64,000 nucleotides of DNA from Dawidia cretensis (GCF_018598175.1 NZ_JAHESE010000011.1:1-64000), one strand, 5' to 3'; shown: positions 16,955-25,326, counted from the stretch's first letter. The notes: generated by a model not told the origin, from the letters alone. Made by a program: numbers and translations.

Positions 16955-17518
16955 TTAAAATTTGTAGGTTAAACCTATTGTAGGGATGTTTTCAATGAAG
17001 CCTGAAGAAATTCCTAACTTCTTTTTCTCATCATACCGTTTGGTGAACAAATAACTCATTCCAACACCGATCGCAGCACCCGCTAGCACATCCACGCAAT
17101 CGTGCTTGTTTGATTCGATCCTTGTATATCCAACATATCCTGCCAGGAGGTAGGCAGGAATGCCAAATTCCCAACCGTATCTTTTTTGCACAAATGCAGC
17201 ACTGGCAAATGCAACAGAAGTATGACCAGATGGGAAACTATTGTTGTTCTCACCATTCGGCCGCTCTTTGTTTATGGCTAGTTTTAAACCAGACGTTAAT
17301 GCAATAGTGCCAGCCAGGGCTTTGGAAAATTGATAAGTTCCTTTTTGACCATCTTTCCAAATGAATGTAGAACTCAAAGCCAAAGCTGGCATTGCACCAA
17401 GCAAAACATCTCCTGCAATCTTATGGGTCTTTTGAGATGAGGTCAGAGGCTCCACCTGCCCATACGTCAGCAACGGACTCAAGAATAGAAGCGCAACTAG
17501 AGCTCTAAAGCCGTACAT
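16955..17518 (-). CDS. PAP2-family membrane-associated phosphatase
   Basis: About 187 aa from the ATG at 17518, which opens a proper signal peptide (MYGFRALVALLFLSPLLTYG). An in-frame ATG at 17572 would add 18 residues and overlap the gene upstream. Motifs: KLAINKERPNGENNN, SFPSGHTSVAFASAAF and ESNKHDCVDVLAGAAIGVG, i.e. the KxxxxxRP, PSGH and SRxxxxxHxxxD-type signatures; the third is weakly changed at its start (IESNKHDCVD). It is probably a lipid phosphate or undecaprenyl-diphosphate phosphatase. It is the second PAP2 gene of the cluster and lacks the extra N-terminal module of the first. Confidence 0.82.
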   Translation of the reverse strand: MYGFRALVALLFLSPLLTYGQVEPLTSSQKTHKIAGDVLLGAMPALALSSTFIWKDGQKGTYQFSKALAGTIALTSGLKLAINKERPNGENNNSFPSGHTSVAFASAAFVQKRYGWEFGIPAYLLAGYVGYTRIESNKHDCVDVLAGAAIGVGMSYLFTKRYDEKKKLGISSGFIENIPTIGLTYKF

Positions 17519-17537
17519 ACTTCTCTGTAAAATTGCG

Positions 17538-18368
17538 CTAATTAATCGTATATGATGTAGTATCAAATTCACCTAGCCTAAAATATCCCAATACTTCTTC
17601 GTTAGAATTATTGACATTAGTACAGTTTCCTTTTAACTGTACAGGGGTAGTTGGAAAAGGCCCGCCTTCATCACTTCCAGATTGTTGAATCAATATGTTT
17701 AAATAGTCATAATATCGTTGTGAAATACCATACACATTAATGCCTACAGTTACTCCAGCAACATAGTTCTCATTGTCGTTCTCAATAAAATTTTCGTTGC
17801 CATCTGTAAACTCATCGCTAATAACTGCAAGAGACGGTAGTGGCAAATTAGACGGAATAAATTCGCCTAAATAATAATTTTCAACATCTACTCTGTCGTC
17901 AAAAAATACTTGAAGCTGAATTTCTGTGTCACCACCAGAACCTTCAATGGTTTGCTCAATTCGATTAATAACAGGTGCTGCAATTAAGGTTTCGGTTGCT
18001 GTATAGGAGTTACCGTTGTAAAGGATTTCCAAAGTGTACGATGCGTTTAATTCCGGAACAAAATCGGTTGCAGTGTAACTACCATTATTCTGGTCGGCAA
18101 ACACAAATATTGACCCGTCGTTTTCTTTGGTTACTGTTACTGAAGCACCCGTAACAGGGACATCTGGATTGTTATCAAAAAAAGCAGTTGATTCTCTTAG
18201 ATTAATGGTTTGTGTTTCTCCCAGAATACCTTTTTGCCAGGTAATGGACGCGTCAACTACCAATCGTGCGCCGCCGTTTGGGACATTAACATCTATGACA
18301 TCGGTACACGAGTTTAATAATCCAATCATTATAAGGAACGCCCCTAATCTGTTATGTATATTTATCAT
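17538..18368 (-). CDS. DUF4249 lipoprotein
   Basis: 276 aa. Lipoprotein signal MINIHNRLGAFLIMIGLLNS then Cys. The core has the DUF4249 layout: VPNGGARLVVDASITWQKG, TINLRESTAFFDNNPDVPVT, then GNSYTATETLIAAPVINRIE. DUF4249 proteins are surface or periplasmic lipoproteins encoded next to CarboxypepD_reg TonB receptors and are thought to help uptake of a ligand. It starts 4 bp after the TonB-receptor stop, so they share one transcript. Confidence 0.85.
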   Translation of the reverse strand: MINIHNRLGAFLIMIGLLNSCTDVIDVNVPNGGARLVVDASITWQKGILGETQTINLRESTAFFDNNPDVPVTGASVTVTKENDGSIFVFADQNNGSYTATDFVPELNASYTLEILYNGNSYTATETLIAAPVINRIEQTIEGSGGDTEIQLQVFFDDRVDVENYYLGEFIPSNLPLPSLAVISDEFTDGNENFIENDNENYVAGVTVGINVYGISQRYYDYLNILIQQSGSDEGGPFPTTPVQLKGNCTNVNNSNEEVLGYFRLGEFDTTSYTIN

Positions 18369-18372
18369 TGAT

Positions 18373-20784
18373 TTAAAATTTAAAGTTGTACGTTACTGAA
18401 GGAACAATACCAAATATGGCAGTACGAGTGGCTTCAGTTACGCCTGTCTCTTGATCTTGACCAAAAGAGATAGAGGCTGCATTTCTTCGGTTATAAGCGT
18501 TGTATATGCCAAATACCCATTCGCCTTGCCATTTTCTATTTTCATTTTTTCGAGGCGTTAGGGTTGCAGAAAGGTCTAGTCTGTGGTAGGCTGGCAATCG
18601 GTCTGCATTCCTTTCAGAATAAGTCGCTACGGATAATCCGTTGTACACAAACTGTCCGTTAGGATAGGTAACAGGTCGTCCTGTTTGGAATACCATATTA
18701 GCGCCAAATCGCCATTTTTCGTTGAGTCTGTAGCTTCCAGTAAACGAAAAGTCGTGGGTTCTGTCCCAGTTAGAGTTATACCATTTTCCGTTGTTAATGC
18801 CTAATCCGCCTGCTGCTCCGCCAGGTGTGTGCTGTTGCGATTTTGACCACGTATATGCCAGCCAACCTGTAAAATCCCCTTCGTTTTTTCGTAATAAAAA
18901 TTCTAATCCATATGCACGGGCTTCACTGGTTAAAATTTCGGTTTCAATGGTGTTTTGTGCTATAAGCTCTGCGCCGTTGATATAATCTACCCTATTGTCG
19001 ATTGTTTTGTAATAGGCTTCTGCTTCAATGGAAAACATATTTTCACTGAAATTTCTGAAGTAGCCTACAGCATACTGGTCTGCAATTTGGGGCTCAATAA
19101 ACTTTCCGCTAGGTGCCCAAACATCTAATGGCGTGGCTGATGTGGTGTTGGAAATTAAATGCAGGTATTGGGCGATTCGGTTATAGCTTGCTTTAAACGA
19201 AGACTTCTCGTTAAGCTGATATGAAAGTGCAAACCGAGGTTCTAAATTATTGAATGTAGCTATGCTTTTTCCCTTGCCGTAATTGGTATTGGAAATAGGG
19301 TCGGCACGCTCATAAATGCCTAATTCTTCGTTGTAAACTACTGGTAAATTATTGGCGTAGTTGTTTAAGGTTTGCTTTCCTAATCGATTAAAGTAACTAA
19401 AACGCAAGCCATATTGAGCGGTGAGCTTATCAGAAATTTTATGTTCCAAACCTGCATATACTCCGGTCTCCAAAGCAAATTTGTTGTCTAGTTTCTCTGG
19501 ATTTACACCCGAATTTGCATTTAGAGGGTTGAGTTTGCCTGGATTAAAGTTGTAATAAATACCATTTATGCCAAAATCAAATGTTAATTTATCGCTTGCA
19601 TAATACCCTAAGTCATAGCGCATATTATAATTGCCGATATCTGAGGTCCAATCAATCCCTTCAATAGGAATTTCCAGGTTGTAATTATATCGACTGTATA
19701 TTAAGGATACATTGGAGAATAACTTGCTACTAAAAATATGATTCCATCGCAAGTTTCCTGAGAGGTTTCCGTAAGAATTAGTGAAAAGTCCTGCCAGGTT
19801 AAAGTTATCATTGCCTAAATAGCCGGATAGATACAGTTTGTTCTTTCCATCGATTTCATAGTTTGTTTTCAGATTCAAATCGTAAAATCCGGCCCTACTG
19901 CTTTCGTTGGCCAGGGCCAAAAATATATTTGCATAAGAAGCTCTACCAGCCATTAGAAACGAACCTTTGTCTTTAAACATTGGCCCTTCTGCCGCCAAGC
20001 GACTGGAAATAGCACCAATACCACCGGTGAGTTCAAATTCCTTACTATTTCCGTCTTTTTGACGTATATCCAGTACCGAAGAAGCTCGCCCTCCAAAACG
20101 TGCAGGAATGCCTCCTTTATAAAGTTTAACATCCTTAATGGCATCAGCATTAAATACTGAGAAGAAACCAAACAAATGGGAGGCGTTGTAAATAATCGCT
20201 TCATCCAGAAGGATTAGGTTTTGGTCTTCTGCACCACCGCGTACGTTGAAGCCCGATGAACCTTCGCCGGCGTTGGCAACTCCTGGCAGCAATTGAATGG
20301 ACTTGATCAAGTCGACCTCACCCAAAACAACAGGTATCTGTTTGATCTCGTTGGTTGAGAGTTTTGCCATACTCATTTGTGGTGTCTGAAGGTCAACTTT
20401 CTTTGATTCTTCCGCTGTGATGACGACTTCATCCAATTTAGCGGCATCCTCTTGGAGCTCAATGTCGAGTTTTTGATTAGAGCTGAGGTTTATAGCCCTT
20501 TCAAACGTTGTAAATCCTATATAGGAAATGGTTAAGGTATAATTACCTTCAGGCGCTGTGATGGAATAAAAACCATATTGGTTGGTCGTGTTTCCAATGG
20601 AAGTGCCTTTTAAAAGGACAGTTGCCCCCAGGATTGTTTCACCGTTGGCAACATCCTTAACGACACCACTAATTGTGTATTTTGTTTGTGCAAAAAGAAA
20701 TACCGGACACAACATCATCATCATCACAAATAAGGCCTGCCGTTTTCTTGACCTAAAGGGTTTTAATTGCTTCGTTTTTGTCAT
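18373..20784 (-). CDS. TonB-dependent outer-membrane receptor with CarboxypepD_reg-like domain
   Basis: 803 aa. Signal peptide to about residue 32 (ALFVMMMMLCPVFLFAQ), CarboxypepD_reg-like domain about 35-110 (YTISGVVKDVANGETILGAT), plug domain about 125-240 (LGEVDLIKSIQLLPGVANAG then GSSGFNVRGGAEDQNLILLD), then a 22-strand barrel ending in SVTYNFKF. The terminal aromatic residue is as expected for barrel insertion. Together with the DUF4249 lipoprotein it makes a nutrient or metal-chelate uptake pair. Substrate is unknown. The membrane AraC regulator at 21500-22576 is a plausible controller, as it sits upstream in the same orientation. Confidence 0.92.
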   Translation of the reverse strand: MTKTKQLKPFRSRKRQALFVMMMMLCPVFLFAQTKYTISGVVKDVANGETILGATVLLKGTSIGNTTNQYGFYSITAPEGNYTLTISYIGFTTFERAINLSSNQKLDIELQEDAAKLDEVVITAEESKKVDLQTPQMSMAKLSTNEIKQIPVVLGEVDLIKSIQLLPGVANAGEGSSGFNVRGGAEDQNLILLDEAIIYNASHLFGFFSVFNADAIKDVKLYKGGIPARFGGRASSVLDIRQKDGNSKEFELTGGIGAISSRLAAEGPMFKDKGSFLMAGRASYANIFLALANESSRAGFYDLNLKTNYEIDGKNKLYLSGYLGNDNFNLAGLFTNSYGNLSGNLRWNHIFSSKLFSNVSLIYSRYNYNLEIPIEGIDWTSDIGNYNMRYDLGYYASDKLTFDFGINGIYYNFNPGKLNPLNANSGVNPEKLDNKFALETGVYAGLEHKISDKLTAQYGLRFSYFNRLGKQTLNNYANNLPVVYNEELGIYERADPISNTNYGKGKSIATFNNLEPRFALSYQLNEKSSFKASYNRIAQYLHLISNTTSATPLDVWAPSGKFIEPQIADQYAVGYFRNFSENMFSIEAEAYYKTIDNRVDYINGAELIAQNTIETEILTSEARAYGLEFLLRKNEGDFTGWLAYTWSKSQQHTPGGAAGGLGINNGKWYNSNWDRTHDFSFTGSYRLNEKWRFGANMVFQTGRPVTYPNGQFVYNGLSVATYSERNADRLPAYHRLDLSATLTPRKNENRKWQGEWVFGIYNAYNRRNAASISFGQDQETGVTEATRTAIFGIVPSVTYNFKF

Positions 20785-21137
20785 ACACTACTAGAAATTT
20801 TAATTAAGGTTTTCATTCAGCCGGGGTAAAATTAGACTTGCATCCATAGCGGTAAAAATGAAGTAGGTTTCGAATCTGATTTCAGTACCTGTTTGTTATC
20901 AGAATGATTGCAACACTCTGATTATTAGATTATCAAATTCTATTGATTGTATTGTTTCAAAGGTTCTAAATGCGCCTCTCGCACTTAGAACGACACCAAC
21001 TGTGAAATTTGTGGCTTTTTATCGCTTTTAGAGTTGTGAGGATTTGTTAGTTTAAGCTTAAAAACCAGGGTAATCCAAAAAACTGGTGCAGATTGGGCAA
21101 TACTATCTGAGGCGCATCTTCCAGTAAAGACGTGGTT
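20785..21137. other. TonB-receptor upstream region with a near-perfect 12-bp hairpin
   Basis: No gene. GTTCTAAATGCG (20963-20974) and CGCACTTAGAAC (20980-20991) pair except at one position around the loop CCTCT. It has no T-run on either side, so it could be an operator or the end of a mobile element instead of a terminator. The remainder is AT-rich leader DNA of the receptor gene. Confidence 0.4.
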
Positions 21138-21440
21138 CATCGGGCGCTTACCGACGGTCGCCTGGAAATCGACAATAACAAAATCGAGAATGAAATCAGA
21201 CCGATTGCACTCGGTCGGAAAGAATTTTATGTTCGCTGGCACACATGAGTCAGCCCAACGAATCGCAATGGTATACTCCCTGTTGGCCGCCTGTAAAGCG
21301 AATGGCACGGAGCCGATGGCTTGGCTCACGCGTGTACCCGTGTACCGGAAGAACTCGCCAGCAGAAACGTAAACAATATCGAAGACCTGTTGCCTCAAAA
21401 AAAATTAACACCCACTTGCTCCTTGCTCGGGTGTTTACAT
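21138..21440 (+). mobile_element. IS66-family transposase (TnpC) C-terminal remnant
   Basis: The plus strand encodes ALTDGRLEIDNNKIENEIRP then IALGRKEFYVRWHT and a stop at about 21246-21248. In the next frame it continues MFAGTHESAQRIAMVYSLLA then ACKANGTEPMAWLTRVPVYR. Both together match the conserved C-terminus of IS66 transposases (TDGRLEIDNN, ENxIRPxALGRKNxLFAGSHExA). A frameshift near 21235 and loss of everything upstream of about 21138 show that it is dead. The IS end may lie near 21440. Confidence 0.82.
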
Positions 21441-21499
21441 GAATACGGTCATAGTATCAATATTTGGCAATTGTATTTAGGGAAATAATCCGATATTCA

Positions 21500-22576
21500 T
21501 CAGAAAGTGGAGGCTTCTTTAATTTCTAAGAGGTTTTCTGAAAGCGGATTTGTCATGTCTAATGAAGGTAATGTCTTTTTAAACTCACTAGGGGTAACCC
21601 CGTATATTTTTTTAAAAGTAGTGTTGAAAGAGGATTTAGATTTGAAACCAACTTCGTTGGCAATGCCCATAATAGAATAATTGTTGAACTTGCCATCCTT
21701 GAGACATTCTACAAATTCTTCAGCCCTGTACTTGTTCATGTAATCCTGAAAATTGGATTTTAAGTACACATTCAAGACTTCAGATAAGTGCTGTCTTGGA
21801 ATACCCATCTTTTGAGCTACTTGGTTAACCGTTATATTGCTATTAGTAAAAAGCTTCTCTTTATCCATGAGCCTTAAAAAATCCATTTTATATACCTCTG
21901 CTTTGGATTTACTAAGACTTGAAGTTTTATAAGCCTTAGTATCTGCCTTTGGTAGTATAGATGTTGGTGATACAACAAGCTTAAATAAAATCATGTAGAG
22001 AAGTATTGCTGATAAACCAATAATTCCATAACTTTCTAGAAAGGAGAAATTATCATAGCTTTTTGTTATAATAAATGAAATTTCGTCTATTAACTGCAGC
22101 AAAGCATAAGGCAATATAAATAACAGCATCCATCTTCCCTTTTTGTTTTTAATGATATCATAGATGGTAGAACCTAAATAAACTAATAGCGTTACGCCTG
22201 CCAGAACTTCTCCTATTATTAACCATATGTTCTTACCTGGGCCGTTAACGTCTTCTACGATTTGAAGAGTGACAAAAAACAAATACGGAATAAAATAAAG
22301 AAGATCTCTAAGCTGAAATTTATTTTGTTTAGAACTGTGATACTTTATAAGTAAAAAGAACAGTGTAATGATTAATGGAGATTGGAAAAAATACCAATTA
22401 GCATTAGAAAAAAACAGGTTAAAATCATCATCTCCGACAATGTTCAAGAGCAAAGCAATAATTGACCCTAGAAGCAGTAAGAAATTTACCCGCTTGTAAC
22501 TTTCTTGTTTAACGAACAGAACACTTAAAAGAAACAAGCCCTGAACAAGGGCGATTATTTGAATTATTTCTAACAT
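21500..22576 (-). CDS. Membrane-bound AraC-family transcriptional regulator
   Basis: 358 aa. Residues 1-205 contain about seven TM helices (for example IIQIIALVQGLFLLSVLFV and YGIIGLSAILLYMILFKLVV). The C-terminal AraC HTH domain covers about 235-340: TVNQVAQKMGIPRQHLSEVL for the first helix-turn-helix and SIMGIANEVGFKSKSSFNTT then FKKIYGVTPSEFKK for the second, conserved one. This 7TM-AraC type is common in Bacteroidota and likely binds DNA from the membrane in response to an envelope signal. It lies upstream of the TonB-receptor/DUF4249 pair, separated by an IS66 scar. The ATG at 22576 starts the first TM. Confidence 0.88.
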   Translation of the reverse strand: MLEIIQIIALVQGLFLLSVLFVKQESYKRVNFLLLLGSIIALLLNIVGDDDFNLFFSNANWYFFQSPLIITLFFLLIKYHSSKQNKFQLRDLLYFIPYLFFVTLQIVEDVNGPGKNIWLIIGEVLAGVTLLVYLGSTIYDIIKNKKGRWMLLFILPYALLQLIDEISFIITKSYDNFSFLESYGIIGLSAILLYMILFKLVVSPTSILPKADTKAYKTSSLSKSKAEVYKMDFLRLMDKEKLFTNSNITVNQVAQKMGIPRQHLSEVLNVYLKSNFQDYMNKYRAEEFVECLKDGKFNNYSIMGIANEVGFKSKSSFNTTFKKIYGVTPSEFKKTLPSLDMTNPLSENLLEIKEASTF

Positions 22577-22596
22577 AAATAACGGAACACTTTCTC

Positions 22597-22758
22597 CTAA
22601 CTGGCTAAATAATTCAAAAAAAAACTAAAATCGATATTTGATTCATGGTCGACAATTTTTCCTCTTACAGTCTGGGTGATCGACTGGGCCTTTAGAGAAA
22701 TTGTAATAAACATTGTTAAAACCGGAACGGATAAAAGTCTTTTAGAAAATAGAAACAT
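22597..22758 (-). pseudogene. Truncated CarboxypepD_reg-like gene (repeat copy 2)
   Basis: Reads MFLFSKRLLSVPVLTMFITI then SLKAQSITQTVRGKIVDHES then NIDFSFFLNYLAS and a stop at 22597-22599. It matches the first 42 residues of the PAP2 chimera at 14515 and then runs into unrelated sequence. The DNA match (22632-22826 against 14390-14572) includes the upstream non-coding block. A run of nine A residues at 22616-22624 lies at the junction. A one-base slip there would put this signal peptide in frame with the AraC gene 21 bp downstream of the present stop. Confidence 0.75.
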
Positions 22759-22826
22759 GACAATTAGCAATTAGCGTGAAATTGAGTTTGTTTTAAGACA
22801 ACTCAATTGCTACTTACCCCTATTGT

Positions 22827-23181
22827 TACATGATTTTTCAATGGTTTTTAAATTTGTTACATACTTAGGGATATGCTATGGATTAAGATTTAATTCAATG
22901 TAATTACTTGATTGTAAGATACTTACTGATACGATAGTTGACTATACCCGACCATCACCGAGTTGCGAGCTCGAATAACAAAGTAGTACAATATTTCCCT
23001 AAACATCCATAAAAATGCTTTTTGGTATCGGAATGGTTAGGGATGCTTTGTGATGGTTAGGCGTATTTTAGGATTGTTTGGATTTGTTTAGGCAATGAAG
23101 GAGTATCTAGTTTGTCATTCATTTTTGTAACTCGGAAAGTGAGTTCGATTCATGGATGAGTCACCGCTGTTTCGCTGCTTT
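22827..23181. other. Intergenic DNA without a gene
   Basis: AT-rich. Besides repeat copy A it holds several TTAGG-type words (TTAGGGATG at about 23028-23036, TTAGG at about 23057 and 23069). No open frame, promoter or RNA gene can be supported. Confidence 0.3.
22971..23018 (+). repeat. Diverged direct repeat, copy A (copy B at 24639-24710)
   Basis: Both copies share TCGA-TAACAAA, then a GTA-CAATA block, then CTAAACATCC-TAAA, in the same order and orientation but with different spacing. They bracket about 1.7 kb of broken genes. They may be the two ends or attachment sites of a lost element; the similarity is too diverged to be sure. Confidence 0.4.
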
Positions 23182-23574
23182 CTATATTTTGAAAGATTTG
23201 TAAGTGGCATTTGCTCCAGTGCTTAACCTGATCTTAAAATCCCCGTATCCTTCATCTTTCAGAAGTTTTTGAACAGCATTGCAATAAATAAGCTGAGGCT
23301 CATTGTAGCATACGATTTCGGTATGAATTGCTTCTGAGATGCTATAATTGGGAATGTCATTTTTGGATTTGACGCTCTTTGCTCTCAGGCTGTCTATATC
23401 AAGGGCTTTAGTCTTTTTGCTGGCGTATATAGTAAATTGTAAGCTTGGTGACTGTACCGGTATCATCTGACCCACCCTTCCGGGAATCATCAGACCCAGG
23501 CATTCCGGGAATAGTGTGACCCACCTGTTCCGGCAATGATCAGACCCACCGATTCCGGTAATCATTTGACCCAC
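23182..23574 (-). pseudogene. 3' part of an unknown gene cut by IS-end repeats
   Basis: The C-terminal 85 codons (about 23182-23440) look coding: FTIYASKKTKALDIDSLRAK, then SISEAIHTEIVCYNEPQLIY, then FKIRLSTGANATYKSFKI. I do not recognise the family. The N-terminal 40 codons of the open frame are simply translation of the 25-bp tandem repeats at 23457-23575 and are not a real protein start. So an element end seems to have replaced the 5' part of the gene. Confidence 0.45.
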
Positions 23575-23625
23575 CCCGCAGGGGCAGCAAAGGTCGAATT
23601 CCGGTAATGATCTGACCCACCGCTG
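23457..23625 (+). repeat. 25-bp tandem repeats, probable IS21-type transposase-binding end
   Basis: Units beginning CCGG occur at 23457, 23480, 23505, 23530, 23555 and 23601. Steps are 23, 25, 25, 25 and 46 bp. Each unit contains AAT or TAT, then AT, then the core TGACCCA or AGACCCA about 14 bases after CCGG. Multiple short end repeats of this kind are typical of IS21-family termini, where IstA binds several sites. An istA-like start follows at 23683. Confidence 0.6.
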
Positions 23626-23682
23626 GCCTTGGGGATTTGATGCAAAACCACGATCGTTTGGAGGATTAACCTCTCTACGATC

Positions 23683-23793
23683 ATGTCACCACTTCGTATG
23701 CATCAAATCGGAAGAATCATTGAACTGTATGGAGAGACAAGACCGTTGAAATTGATGTTCTTCCGGCTTATGCCGAGAGCCTGTTCGTTGAAG
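23683..23793 (+). mobile_element. Possible IstA (IS21) N-terminal remnant
   Basis: The ATG at 23683 begins MSPLRMHQIGRIIELYGETR, which resembles the start of Bacteroidota IstA proteins (M-x-L-x-MHQI-x-RI-I-E-L). The frame then runs PLKLMFFRLMPRACSLK and stops. The rest of istA and istB are missing. The position directly after the IS21-type end repeats supports the reading, but the similarity is short. Confidence 0.4.
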
Positions 23794-23926
23794 TGAATAC
23801 TTTGAAAGTTGTGGAAGCGGGTGTCGTGGATGTTTCGGCGTACCTCAGACGGAATAAGGGAAATGTGAGCGTTGGCATTCCAGTGTTTTTTTTGCATATC
23901 AAAAGGAGGGTACAAATGAAATACAA

Positions 23927-24379
23927 GTGGGCCGATTTACAGGTGCTTACCGGGGGACGGATGCTGAAGGCAAGGTTGTGGCACAATTCCATGCGGATTC
24001 GGGGAATATCGACCCGACAAAACCAATTTATCCGCGTATAACGACTGCACGGGACGATGACTCAGCGGAGCCTCATAGGCAGGAATTACAGATCCAGGTT
24101 GGCTCTGACGCATCAGTAGTTGACGAATATGGAGCGATCGCTGATGTTCCAAATAAATTGTTCGCAGCCATTGGTCAAATGTTCGAAACCGCTAAACCGG
24201 ATCCGCAGGATGTTGCAGACGCAGTGGTGAACCTGATCAACTTACCGAAAGGACAAAGGCCATTAAGAACAGTTGTTGACACCCCTACCGGAGACATCAC
24301 TAAAAGGGCCAACGACGCTGTTAAAGTTGAATACGAAAAAGTTTTAAGGGCATTCGGGATGGACGACCTTTTAGCGTAA
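23927..24379 (+). pseudogene. C-terminal fragment of a short-chain dehydrogenase (SDR)
   Basis: From about 24102 the frame reads like the C-terminus of an SDR oxidoreductase: DEYGAIADVPNKLFAAIGQM, PDPQDVADAVVNLINLPKGQ, then RPLRTVVDTPTGDITKRAND and FGMDDLLA at the end. The Rossmann glycine motif and the catalytic YxxxK are absent, as everything upstream was lost. The first 58 codons are not SDR-like. It is a broken gene next to the IS21-type remnant. Confidence 0.65.
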
Positions 24380-24987
24380 TCGATCCATTGCTTTTTAGCG
24401 TAACGGTTCCAAATGCATTAATTGTGCAGATGGAATCGTTATGCTTTAGCGAAGCTGTCCTTTACTATTTATATTTCAATAAGACCGAGTTTATCACGGC
24501 GAACGGATTACTGAAATGCACCGTCGTTTTTTGTTCGAAGCATGACAGGGAGTTAGGTTTGTCTAATGACTTTGAGCGAGGTGATACTAACTATTATAGA
24601 AAATGTGCCCACTCTTGATTGTCAGTGTGTTTACTAATTCGAGTAACAAAATGGTAACAATAATTACCAAGAAAACACTTGTCATATCTAAACATCCCTA
24701 AAGATTTTTTGAGTGTTCTGATACTAGATGCAAAGGTAACGAAGGGAGGCGAGGCCGTCAAAGTTGATCAGTGGAGGAAGTGAACCTCCGCTACATTTTT
24801 GCAACAATCGTTCTCCGGCTCCTTGTATTCTTAAATCAGCATTCGTCTCAATCTGTTTCGCGAATTGCTGATCGCAAAACGGTAATGATGCATTATAAAT
24901 ATGACTAAGTTTGATGTTTTTTTTGCTGCAAAGTAGTATTTATACCAAAGTCTGTTTATTATTACTTTAAAATAGTATTATTCACAG
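24380..24987. other. 600-bp intergenic region before padR
   Basis: Holds repeat copy B at 24639-24710 and no convincing gene. Just before padR the words AGTAGTATTTATACC (24935-24949) and AATAGTATTATTCAC (24971-24985) share the core TAGTATT at a 36-bp step. The first also contains GTAT-TT-ATAC. Such paired sites over a promoter fit autorepression by PadR, but this is inference. Confidence 0.35.
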
Positions 24988-25320
24988 ATGAAACGTATTC
25001 AAATAGGTGAATTTGAAGAGATTGTCCTGCTAACAGTGGGGGTTCTTCACGGTAACGCGTATGGGGCGACTATTAAAGATGAAATCGAACAACGATTGGA
25101 TCGCGAGGTAGCGATCGGTGCGTTGCAGGTCACATTGCGACGGCTGGAGTCGAAGGGTTTTCTAAAGTCAAAGCAGGGAGATACAAATGAAACCAGACGG
25201 GGCCGTCCGAAGCTTTTTTTTGAGATCACTGCGTATGGAAAGAAAGCGCTTGACTATAGCAAGGAATCACGCGATGAACTTTGGAAGGCGCTGCCTAAAC
25301 TGGTGTTGAAGCTTAAATAA
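24988..25320 (+). CDS. PadR-family transcriptional regulator
   Basis: 110 aa, winged helix with the PadR layout: GEFEEIVLLTVGVLHGNAYG, then AIGALQVTLRRLESKGFLKS and GRPKLFFEITAYGKKALDYS. It is followed after 6 bp by a large FtsX-type permease with a permease prefix domain. That PadR/prefix-permease pair is recurrent in Bacteroidota and Acidobacteria, so it likely represses the permease gene and itself. No ligand is known. Confidence 0.92.
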   Translation: MKRIQIGEFEEIVLLTVGVLHGNAYGATIKDEIEQRLDREVAIGALQVTLRRLESKGFLKSKQGDTNETRRGRPKLFFEITAYGKKALDYSKESRDELWKALPKLVLKLK

Positions 25321-25326
25321 CCGCCA

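Noticed and set aside
23145-23172. tRNA-like GTTCGATTC near 23.15 kb
   Set aside because: The flanking bases do not form a T stem, and no acceptor or anticodon arm can be built.
23457-23580. CRISPR-like regular repeats
   Set aside because: Units are contiguous 25-bp tandem repeats without unique spacers, and they fit IS21-type end sites better.
24388-24618. 76-codon open frame after the SDR fragment
   Set aside because: No recognisable family, lies in degraded DNA and overlaps the approach to repeat copy B.
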